Positions 1-8,936 of a stretch of 64,000 nucleotides of DNA are shown in pieces (position 1 is the first letter of the stretch; each line of letters starts with the position of its first letter). This stretch comes from Magicicada septendecula (lineage: Eukaryota; Arthropoda; Insecta; Hemiptera; Cicadidae): the NCBI GenBank assembly GCA_034769895.1, contig CM068367.1, positions 705,840,885 through 705,904,884 of the forward strand, read 5' to 3'. The notes beneath the pieces are model-generated. The model made no database searches. It was not told where the DNA came from and worked only from the letters and a program-made list of their open reading frames with translations. The translations under genes and the position numbers were made by a program.

Positions 1-310
1 GGCAAACGATAACAGCCGAAAATTCAAACAGAATAAAATAATGTTTTGCATACAGCCCTGATTTGTAGAGTACTCAAAACCTATTGTTTTTGGTGAAGAT
101 CGGTTAAGGGGAAGGGGTAGTTTACCAGCAACGATTTTTTTATCAAGCGTATTTTATATGGCAAACGATAACAGCCGGAAATTCAAACAGAATCAAATAA
201 TTTTTTGCATACGTCCCTGAATTGTAGAGGTCTCAATGACTTTCGATTTTGGTGAACATCGGTTAAGGGGAAGGGGTAGTTTACCTGCAACCTTTTACGT
301 TTTAACAAGA
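1..310 (+). repeat. Monomer array 0 (2 monomers)
   Basis: Monomers start at 1 and 160. The second is a T form with CATACGTCCCTGAATTG, running directly into the first linker. Confidence 0.95.
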
Positions 311-731
311 GTAAAGTACTTGAAAATTTATTTAAACTTTTTGAAACAATGGTAATTGTTAAAAATAAAATAATTTTGTTGCCAGGCAATAAAATTATAA
401 TTTTTTCATTTTAAAGTAATATAATATTTTTCATTTAATACAGCAATAAAAAGGCAGGTAAGACACAGCCTATCTGGCTGAAAATGATTTTAAATATAAA
501 TCTTAGAATATGGAAGTCATGTATGGTTCTCCATACCGATATTTACTTTTTACTTCCATATTCTTTAAGGAATGGAAGTATGGTGATGGCAAAAAAAATC
601 GTGTTCGAGATTATTGCAGATTCTGATTCTACTACACTCAAAACATGAAAAAAGTCGTTTTCCGAAAAGTGTCTGTGTGTGTGTCTGTCTGTCTGTCTGT
701 CTGTCTGTGTGTCAGTAGAATTTTTCTCTAT
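311..731 (+). repeat. L cassette 1 (subtype La)
   Basis: The AT-rich linker runs from GTAAAGTACTTG. TTGCCAGGCAA lies at 379-389, hairpin CAGCC-TATCT-GGCTG at 466-480 and the microsatellite at about 671-714. It ends in TCAGTAGAATTTTTCTC before the D1 monomer. Confidence 0.93.
505..583 (+). repeat. Alternative inverted-repeat cluster in L cassette 1
   Basis: AGAATATGGAAGT (505-517) is the exact complement of ACTTCCATATTCT (552-564). The loop between them carries a second hairpin, GTATGG-TTCT-CCATAC (521-536). ACTTCCAT (552-559) can instead pair with ATGGAAGT (572-579), and a third GTATGG lies at 578-583. The same arrangement recurs in most L cassettes. Confidence 0.85.
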
Positions 732-1531
732 GGCAAACGATAACTGCCGCAAATTCAAACAGAATCAAATAATTTTTTGCATGCAGACCTGATTTGCAGA
801 GTACTCGCGACCTATTGTTTTTGGTGAAGATCGGTTGAGGGAAAGGGGTAGTTTACCGGCAACGGTTTTTTTTTAGCAAGGGTAATTTTGTTTGTTTGGC
901 AAACGATAACAGCCGCAAATTCAAACAGAAGCAAATAATGTTTCGCATACAGCCCTGAATTGTAGAGTTCTCAAGATCTGTTGATTTCGGTGAAGATCGG
1001 TTAAGGGAAAGGGGTAGTTTACCTGTAACGTTTTATGTTTTAACAAGGGTATTTCCTATGGCAAACGATAACAGCCGCAAATTCAAACAGAATCAAAAGA
1101 TTATTTGCATACAGCCCTAAATTGTAGAGTTCTCAAGACCTATTGTTTTTGGTGAAGTTCGGTTGAGGGAAAGGGGTAGTTTACCTGCAACGTTTTTTTA
1201 ACAAGGGTATTTTCTATGGCAAACGATAACAGCCGCAAATTCAAACAGAATCAAATAATGTTTTGCATACAGCCCTGATTTGTAGAGTACTCAAGACCTG
1301 TTGTATTTGGTGAAGATCGGTTGAGGGAAAGGGGTAGTTTACCTGCAACGTTTTTTTAACAAGGGTATTTTCTTTGGCAAACGATAACAGCCGCACATTC
1401 AAACAGAATCAAATAATGTTTTGCATACAGCCCTGATTTGTAGAGTACTCAAGACCTATTGTTTTTGGTGAATATCGGTTGAGGGAAAGGGGTAGTTTAC
1501 CTGCAACGGTTTTTTTTATCAATAGAATTTT
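732..1531 (+). repeat. Monomer array 1 (5 monomers)
   Basis: Starts are 732 (D1), 898 (B), 1060, 1218 and 1376 (A forms). The 1218 monomer has GTTGTATTTGG, and the 1376 monomer has CCGCACATTC and GAATATCGG. Confidence 0.94.
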
Positions 1532-1716
1532 ACTTCCATATTCCTTAAGGAATATAAGTATGGTGATGGCAAAAAAAATCGAGTTCGAGATTATTGCAGA
1601 TTCTGATTCTACTACACTCAAAACATGAAAAAAAGGCGTTTTCCGAAAAGTGTCTGTGTGTGTGTCTGTCTGTCTATCTGTCTATCTGTCTGTGTGTCTG
1701 TAAAATTTTTTTCTAT
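1532..1716 (+). repeat. S cassette 1
   Basis: The cassette begins at ACTTCC without any AT-rich linker. It holds the perfect palindrome ATATTCCTTAAGGAATAT and a tract at about 1651-1701 interrupted by two CTAT units. AAAAAAAGGCG replaces the usual AGTCG. Confidence 0.93.
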
Positions 1717-2689
1717 GGCAAACGATAACTGCCGCAAATTCAAACAGAATCAAATAATTTTTTGCATGCAGCCCTGATTTGCAGTGTACTCGCAACCTAT
1801 TTTTTTTGGTGAAGATCGGTTGAGGGAAAGGGGTAGTTTACCGGCAACGGTTTTTTTTTAGCAAGGGTAATTTTGATTGTTTGGCAAACGATAACAGCCG
1901 CAAATTCAAACAGAATCAAATAATGTTTCGCATACAGCCCTGAATTGTAGAGTTCTCAAGATCTGTTGATTTCAGTGAAGATCGGTTAAGGGAAAGGGGT
2001 AGTTTACCTGTAACGTTTTATGTTTTAACAAGGGTATTTCCTATGGCAAACGATAACAGCCGCAAATTCAAACAGAATCAAAAGATTATTTGCATACTGC
2101 CCTAAATTGTAGAGTTCTCAAGACCTATTGTTTTTGGTGAAGTTCGGTTGAGGGAAAGGGGTAGTTTACCTGTAACGTTTTATGTTTTAACAAGGGTATT
2201 TCCTATGGCAAACGATAACAGCCGCAAATTCAAACAGAATCAAAAGATTATTTGCATACACCCCTAAATTATAGAGTTCTCAAGGCCTATTGTTTGTGGT
2301 GAAGATCGGTTAAGGGAAAGGGGTAGTTTACCTGCAACGTTTTTTTAACAAGGGTATTTTCTATGGCAAACGATAACAGCCGCAAATTCAAACAGAATCA
2401 AATAATGTTTTGCATACAGCCTTGATTTCTAGAGTACTCAAGACCTATTGTTTTTGGTGAAGATCGGTTAAGGGAAAGGGGTAGTTTACCAGTAACGTTT
2501 TATGTTTTAACAAGGGTATTTCCTATGGCAAACGATAACAGCCGCAAATTCAAACTGAATCAAAAGATTATTTGCATACAGCCCTAAATTGAAGAGTTCT
2601 CAAGACCTATTGTTTTTGGTGAAGATCGGTTGAGGGAAAGGGGTAGTTTACCAGCAACGGTTTTTTTTTTAGCAAGGGTAATTTCTATT
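1717..2689 (+). repeat. Monomer array 2 (6 monomers)
   Basis: Starts are 1717 (D1), 1883, 2045, 2207, 2365 and 2527. Two B-length monomers follow each other (1883, 2045), breaking the usual B-A alternation. The last has CAAACTGAATC. Confidence 0.94.
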
Positions 2690-2836
2690 ACTCCATACCG
2701 ATTTTACTTCCATATTCCTTAAGTAATGGAAGTATGGTGATGGCAAAAAAAATCGTGTTCGAGATTATTGCAGATTCTGATTCTACTACACTCAAAACAT
2801 GAAAAAAAGTCGTTTTCCGGAAAGTCTCTGTGTGTG

Positions 2837-2879
<43 letters not shown>

Positions 2880-2918
2880 GTGTCTGTCTGTCTGTCTGTC
2901 TGTAGATTTTTTTTCTAT
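2690..2918 (+). repeat. P cassette 1
   Basis: The cassette starts at ACTCCATACCG, so it is an L cassette lacking its first 220 bp or so. The palindrome centre is mutated (CCTTAAGTAATGG). The tract at about 2825-2903 is the longest class in the window. Confidence 0.92.
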
Positions 2919-4035
2919 GGCAAACGATAACTGCCGCAAATTCAAACAGAAACAAATAATTTTTTGCATACAGCCCTGATTTGCAGAGTACTCGCGACCT
3001 ATTGTTTTTGGTGAAGATCGGTTGAGGGAAAGGGGTAGTTTACCGGCAACGGTTTTTTTTTTAGCAAGGGTAATTTTGTTTGTTTGGCAAACGATAACAG
3101 CCGCAAATTCAAACAGAATCAAATAATGTTTCGCATACAGCCCTGAATTGTAGAGTTCTCAAGATCTGTTGATTTCGGTGAAGATCGGTTAAGGGAAAGG
3201 GGTAGTTTACCAGTAACGTTTTATGTTTTAACAAGGGTATTTCCTATGGCAAACGATAACAGCCGCAAATTCAAACAGAATCAAAAGATTATTTGCATAC
3301 AGCACTAAATTGTAGAGTTCTCAAGACCTATTGTTTTTGGTGGTGTTCGGTTGAGGGAAAGGGGAAGTTTACCTGCAACGTTTTTTTAACAAGGGTATTT
3401 TCTATGGCAAACGATAACAGCCGCAAATTCAAACAGAATCAAATAATGTTTTGCATACAGCCCTGATTTGTAGAGTACTCAAGACCTTTTGTTTTTGGTG
3501 AAGATCGGTTAAGGGAAAGGGGTAGTTTACCGGTAACGTTTTATGTTTTAACAAGGGTATTTCCTATGGCAAACGATAACAGCCGCAAATTCAAACAGAA
3601 TCAAAAGATTATTTGCATACACCCCTAAATTGTAGGGTTCTCAAGACGTATTGTTTTTGGTGAAGATCGGTTGAGGGAAAGGGGTAGTTTACCTGCAACG
3701 TTTTTTTAACAAGGGTATTTTCTATGGCAAACGATAACAGCCGCAAATTCAAACAGAATCAAATAATGATTTGCATACAGCCCTGATTTGTAGAGTACTC
3801 AAGACCTATTGTTTTTGGTGAAGATCGGTTAAGGGGAAGGGGTAGTTTACCAGCAACGATTTTTTTATCAAGCGTATTTTATATGGCAAACGATAACAGC
3901 CGCAAATTCAAACAGAATCAAATAATTTTTTGCATACGTCCCTGAATTGTAGAGGTCTCAATGACTTTCGATTTTGGTGAAGATCGGTTAAGGGGAAGGG
4001 GTAGTTTACCTGCAACCTTTTACGTTTTAACAAGA
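2919..4035 (+). repeat. Monomer array 3 (7 monomers)
   Basis: Starts are 2919 (D1), 3086, 3248, 3406, 3568, 3726 and 3885 (T). D1 carries GAAACAAATAATT like D1 after M cassettes. From 3086 on the array matches the array upstream of 19794, including GGTGGTGTTCGG and CAGCACTAAATTG. Confidence 0.94.
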
Positions 4036-4457
4036 GTAAAGTACTTGAAAATTTATTTAAACTTTTTGAAACAATGGTAATTGTTAAAAATAAAATAATT
4101 TTGTTGCCAGGCAATAAAATTATAATTTTTTCATTTTAAAGTAATATAATATTTTTCATTTAATACAGCAATAAAAAGGCAGGTAAGACACAGCCTGTCT
4201 GGCTGAAAATGATTTTAAATATAAATCTTAGAATATGGAAGTCATGAATGGTTCTCCATACCGATATTTACTTTTTACTTCCATATTCTTTAAGGAATGG
4301 AAGTATGGTGATGGCAAAAAAAATCGTGTTCGAGATTATTGCAGATTCTGTTTCTACTACACTCAAAACATGAAAAAAAGTCGTTTTCCGAAAAGTGTCT
4401 GTGTGTGTGTCTGTCTGTCTGTGTGTCTGTCTGTGTGTCAGTAGAATTTTTTTTTTT
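4036..4457 (+). repeat. L cassette 2 (subtype Lb)
   Basis: The cassette has CAGCCTGTCTGGCTG, GTCATGAATGG and TTCTGTTTCTAC. The tract lies at about 4395-4439. It ends in a long T run fused directly to GGCAAACG, losing the CTAT normally present. Confidence 0.93.
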
Positions 4458-5253
4458 GGCAAACGATAACTGCCGCAAATTCAAACAGAATCAAATAATT
4501 TTTTGCATGCAGCCCTGATTTGCAGAGTACTCGCAACCTATTGTTTTTGGTGAAGATCGGTTGAGGGAAAGGGGTAGTTTACCGGCAACGGTTTTTTTTT
4601 AGCAAGGGTAATTTTGTTTGTTTGGCAAACGATAACAGCCGCAAATTCAAACAGAATGAAATAATGTTTCGCATACAGCCCTGAATTGCAGAGTTCTCAA
4701 TATCTGTTGATTTCGGTGAAGATCGGTTAAGGGAAAGGGGTAGTTTACCAGTAACGTATTATGTTTTAACAAGGGTATTTCCTATGGCAAACGATAACAG
4801 CCGCAAATTCAAACAGAATCAAAAGATTATTTGCATACAACCCTAAATTGTAGAGTTCTCAAGATCTATTGTTTTTGGTGAAGTTCGGTTGAGGCAAAGG
4901 GGTAGTTTACCTGCAACGTTTTCTTAACAAGGGTATTTTCTATGGCAAACGATAACAGCCGAAAATTCAAACAGAATAAAATAATGTTTTGCATACAGCC
5001 CTGATTTGTAGAGTACTCAAAACCTATTGTTTTTGGTGAAGATCGGTTAAGGGGAAGGGGTAGTTTACCAGCAACGATTTTTTTATCAAGCGTATTTTAT
5101 ATGGCAAACGATAACAGCCGGAAATTCAAACAGAATCAAATAATTTTTTGCATACGTCCCTGAATTGTAGAGGTCTCAATGACTTTCGATTTTGGTGAAC
5201 ATCGGTTAAGGGGAAGGGGTAGTTTACCTGCAACCTTTTACGTTTTAACAAGA
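4458..5253 (+). repeat. Monomer array 4 (5 monomers)
   Basis: Starts are 4458 (D1), 4624, 4786, 4944 and 5103 (T). The second monomer has GAATGAAATAATG and CAATATCTG with a GTAACGTATTATG tail. Confidence 0.94.
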
Positions 5254-5674
5254 GTAAAGTACTTGAAAATTTATTTAAACTTTTTGAAACAATGGTAATT
5301 GTTAAAAATAAAATAATTTTGTTGCCAGGCAATAAAATTATAATTTTTTCATTTTAAAGTAATATAATATTTTTCATTTAATACAGCAATAAAAAGGCAG
5401 GTAAGACACAGCCTATCTGGCTGAAAATGATTTTAAATATAAATCTTAGAATATGGAAGTCATGTATGGTTCTCCATACCGATATTTACTTTTTACTTCC
5501 ATATTCTTTAAGGAATGGAAGTATGGTGATGGCAAAAAAAATCGTGTTCGAGATTATTGCAGATTCTGATTCTACTACACTCAAAACATGAAAAAAGTCG
5601 TTTTCCGAAAAGTGTCTGTGTGTGTGTCTGTCTGTCTGTCTGTCTGTCTGTGTGTCAGTAGAATTTTTCTCTAT
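5254..5674 (+). repeat. L cassette 3 (subtype La)
   Basis: This is a copy of cassette 311 at a shift of 4943 bp. The tract lies at about 5614-5657 with the same length as in the first copy. Confidence 0.93.
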
Positions 5675-6474
5675 GGCAAACGATAACTGCCGCAAATTCA
5701 AACAGAATCAAATAATTTTTTGCATGCAGACCTGATTTGCAGAGTACTCGCGACCTATTGTTTTTGGTGAAGATCGGTTGAGGGAAAGGGGTAGTTTACC
5801 GGCAACGGTTTTTTTTTAGCAAGGGTAATTTTGTTTGTTTGGCAAACGATAACAGCCGCAAATTCAAACAGAAGCAAATAATGTTTCGCATACAGCCCTG
5901 AATTGTAGAGTTCTCAAGATCTGTTGATTTCGGTGAAGATCGGTTAAGGGAAAGGGGTAGTTTACCTGTAACGTTTTATGTTTTAACAAGGGTATTTCCT
6001 ATGGCAAACGATAACAGCCGCAAATTCAAACAGAATCAAAAGATTATTTGCATACAGCCCTAAATTGTAGAGTTCTCAAGACCTATTGTTTTTGGTGAAG
6101 TTCGGTTGAGGGAAAGGGGTAGTTTACCTGCAACGTTTTTTTAACAAGGGTATTTTCTATGGCAAACGATAACAGCCGCAAATTCAAACAGAATCAAATA
6201 ATGTTTTGCATACAGCCCTGATTTGTAGAGTACTCAAGACCTGTTGTATTTGGTGAAGATCGGTTGAGGGAAAGGGGTAGTTTACCTGCAACGTTTTTTT
6301 AACAAGGGTATTTTCTTTGGCAAACGATAACAGCCGCACATTCAAACAGAATCAAATAATGTTTTGCATACAGCCCTGATTTGTAGAGTACTCAAGACCT
6401 ATTGTTTTTGGTGAATATCGGTTGAGGGAAAGGGGTAGTTTACCTGCAACGGTTTTTTTTATCAATAGAATTTT
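5675..6474 (+). repeat. Monomer array 5 (5 monomers)
   Basis: Starts are 5675 (D1), 5841, 6003, 6161 and 6319. It is the copy of the array at 732. Confidence 0.94.
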
Positions 6475-6659
6475 ACTTCCATATTCCTTAAGGAATATAA
6501 GTATGGTGATGGCAAAAAAAATCGAGTTCGAGATTATTGCAGATTCTGATTCTACTACACTCAAAACATGAAAAAAAGGCGTTTTCCGAAAAGTGTCTGT
6601 GTGTGTGTCTGTCTGTCTATCTGTCTATCTGTCTGTGTGTCTGTAAAATTTTTTTCTAT
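6475..6659 (+). repeat. S cassette 2
   Basis: This is a copy of the cassette at 1532 with the 18-bp palindrome intact. The tract lies at about 6594-6644. Confidence 0.93.
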
Positions 6660-7632
6660 GGCAAACGATAACTGCCGCAAATTCAAACAGAATCAAATAA
6701 TTTTTTGCATGCAGCCCTGATTTGCAGTGTACTCACAACCTATTTTTTTTGGTGAAGATCGGTTGAGGGAAAGGGGTAGTTTACCGGCAACGGTTTTTTT
6801 TTAGCAAGGGTAATTTTGATTGTTTGGCAAACGATAACAGCCGCAAATTCAAACAGAATCAAATAATGTTTCGCATACAGCCCTGAATTGTAGAGTTCTC
6901 AAGATCTGTTGATTTCAGTGAAGATCGGTTAAGGGAAAGGGGTAGTTTACCTGTAACGTTTTATGTTTTAACAAGGGTATTTCCTATGGCAAACGATAAC
7001 AGCCGCAAATTCAAACAGAATCAAAAGATTATTTGCATACTGCCCTAAATTGTAGAGTTCTCAAGACCTATTGTTTTTGGTGAAGTTCGGTTGAGGGAAA
7101 GGGGTAGTTTACCTGTAACGTTTTATGTTTTAACAAGGGTATTTCCTATGGCAAACGATAACAGCCGCAAATTCAAACAGAATCAAAAGATTATTTGCAT
7201 ACACCCCTAAATTATAGAGTTCTCAAGGCCTATTGTTTGTGGTGAAGATCGGTTAAGGGAAAGGGGTAGTTTACCTGCAACGTTTTTTTAACAAGGGTAT
7301 TTTCTATGGCAAACGATAACAGCCGCAAATTCAAACAGAATCAAATAATGTTTTGCATACAGCCTTGATTTCTAGAGTACTCAAGACCTATTGTTTTTGG
7401 TGAAGATCGGTTAAGGGAAAGGGGTAGTTTACCAGTAACGTTTTATGTTTTAACAAGGGTATTTCCTATGGCAAACGATAACAGCCGCAAATTCAAACTG
7501 AATCAAAAGATTATTTGCATACAGCCCTAAATTGAAGAGTTCTCAAGACCTATTGTTTTTGGTGAAGATCGGTTGAGGGAAAGGGGTAGTTTACCAGCAA
7601 CGGTTTTTTTTTTAGCAAGGGTAATTTCTATT
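6660..7632 (+). repeat. Monomer array 6 (6 monomers)
   Basis: Starts are 6660 (D1), 6826, 6988, 7150, 7308 and 7470. D1 differs from its copy at 1717 by GTACTCACAACC instead of GTACTCGCAACC. Confidence 0.94.
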
Positions 7633-7779
7633 ACTCCATACCGATTTTACTTCCATATTCCTTAAGTAATGGAAGTATGGTGATGGCAAAAAAAATCGTG
7701 TTCGAGATTATTGCAGATTCTGATTCTACTACACTCAAAACATGAAAAAAAGTCGTTTTCCGGAAAGTCTCTGTGTGTG

Positions 7780-7822
<43 letters not shown>

Positions 7823-7861
7823 GTGTCTGTCTGTCTGTCTGTCTGTAGATTTTTTTTCTAT
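7633..7861 (+). repeat. P cassette 2
   Basis: This is a copy of the cassette at 2690 with the tract at about 7768-7846. After it the array continues differently from the first copy. Confidence 0.92.
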
Positions 7862-8655
7862 GGCAAACGATAACTGCCGCAAATTCAAACAGAATCAAAT
7901 AATTTTTTGCATGCAGCCCTGATTTGCAGAGTACTCGCTACCTTTTGTTTTTGGTGAAGATCGGTTGAGGTAAAGGGGTAGTTTACCTGCAACGGTTTTT
8001 TTTTAGCAAGGGTAATTTTGTTTGTTTGGCAAACGATAACAGCCGCAAATTCAAACAGAATCAAATAATGTTTCGCATACAGCCCTGAATTGTAGAGTTC
8101 TCAAGATCTGTTGATTTTGGTGAAGATCGGTTAAGGGAAAGGGGTAGTTTACCTGTAACGTTTTATGTTTTAACAAGGGTATTTCTTATGGCAAACGATA
8201 ACTGCCGCAAATTCAAACAGAATCAAAAGATTATTTGCATACAGCCCTAAATTGTAGAGTTCTCAAGACCTTTTGTTTTTGGTGAAGATCGGTTGAGGGA
8301 AAGGGGTAGTTTACCAGCAACGTTTTTTTAACAAGGGTATTTGCTATGGCAAACGATAACAGCCGCAAATTCAAACAGAATCAAATAATGTTTTGCATAC
8401 AGCCCTGATTTGTAGAGTACTCAAGACCTGTTGTTTTTGGTGAAGATCGGTTAAGGGGAAGGGTAGTTTACCAGCAACGTTTTTTTATCAAGCGTATTTT
8501 CTATGGCAAACGATAACAGCCGCAAATTCAAACAGAATCAAATAATTTTTTGCATACGTCCCTGAATTGCAGAGGTGTCAACGACTTTCGATTTTGGTGA
8601 AGATCGGTTAAGGGAAAGGGGTAGTTTACCTGCAACCTTTTACGTTTTAACAAGA
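7862..8655 (+). repeat. Monomer array 7 (5 monomers)
   Basis: Starts are 7862 (D1, with CTCGCTACC), 8028, 8190, 8348 and 8505 (T, with AGAGGTGTCAACG). The 8348 monomer has lost one G in its G-rich block (GGGGAAGGGTAG). Confidence 0.94.
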
Positions 8656-8936
8656 GTAAAGAACTTGAAAATTTATTTAAACTTTTTGAAACAATGGTAA
8701 TTGTTAAAAATAAAATAATTTTGTTGCCAGGCAATAAAATTATAATTTTTTACTTCCATATTCCTTAAGGAATGGAAGTATGGTGATGGCAAAAAAAATC
8801 GAGTTCGAGATTATTGCAGATTCTGATTCTACTACACTCAAAACATGAAAAAAAGTCGTTTTCCGAAAAGTGTCTGTGTGTGTGTCTGTCTGTCTGTCTG
8901 TGTGTCTGTCTGTCTGTCTGTAGATTTTTTTTCTAT
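8656..8936 (+). repeat. M cassette 1
   Basis: The linker keeps its first 96 bp (GTAAAGAACTTG onwards) and then jumps from a T6 run straight to ACTTCC. This is a 145-bp deletion relative to L, bounded by T5 microhomology. The tract lies at about 8871-8921. Confidence 0.93.

Larger units (their letters stand above)
1..2950 (+). repeat. La-S-P block, copy 1 (4.94-kb spacing)
   Basis: The block matches 4944-7893 at a constant shift of 4943 bp, including the unusual CCGAAAATTC and GAATAAAATAATG of its first monomer. The match ends just inside the D1 monomer at 2919, where GAAACAAAT replaces GAATCAAAT. Further copies begin near 13148 and 24725. Confidence 0.93.
5254..6474 (+). mobile_element. Representative composite unit: candidate pearl/Helentron-like non-autonomous element
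   Basis: The L3 cassette with its five downstream monomers shows the basic composite: AT-rich linker with several inverted repeats, palindrome, GTCT-type microsatellite, then core tandem repeats. Bivalve pearl elements and insect mini-me/DINE-like Helentron derivatives are known to combine a tetranucleotide microsatellite with tandem core repeats of this size. No transposase, Rep/helicase, target-site duplication or free end is visible, because every copy is embedded in other copies. The element ends probably lie inside the linker, which would then be one copy's right flank fused to the next copy's left flank. The family assignment is inference. Confidence 0.4.

Noticed and set aside
100-125. 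G-quadruplex or telomere-like GGTTAAGGGGAAGGGG
   Set aside because: There are only three G runs and the first has two G; TTAAGGGG is not a telomere repeat and does not occur in tandem by itself.
183-389. 68-codon minus-strand frame beginning MPGNKIILFLT, repeated at each L and M linker
   Set aside because: It spans the linker-T monomer junction and recurs only because the DNA repeats. There is no homologue I recognise, no further coding sequence nearby, and differences between copies look random.
311-460. Viral or retrotransposon origin of the AT-rich linker
   Set aside because: There is no coding capacity, no long terminal repeat, primer-binding site or poly-A tail, and no target-site duplication.
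600-625. RNA polymerase III B-box-like GTTCGAGAT in each cassette
   Set aside because: It differs from the consensus at the final C and has no properly spaced A box, so a tRNA-derived SINE is not supported.
1150-1185. CENP-B-box-like TTCGGTTGAGGGAAAGG
   Set aside because: It matches the TTCGNNNNA half but has GAAA where CGGG is required, so the box is incomplete in every monomer.
2688-3122. 144-codon minus-strand frame rich in TDRQTDRQ
   Set aside because: The TDRQ/HTHR run is the translation of the (ACAG)n microsatellite, and the rest is monomer sequence. The same frame is cut to 85 codons in the near-identical copy at 7631, so it is not conserved as a protein.
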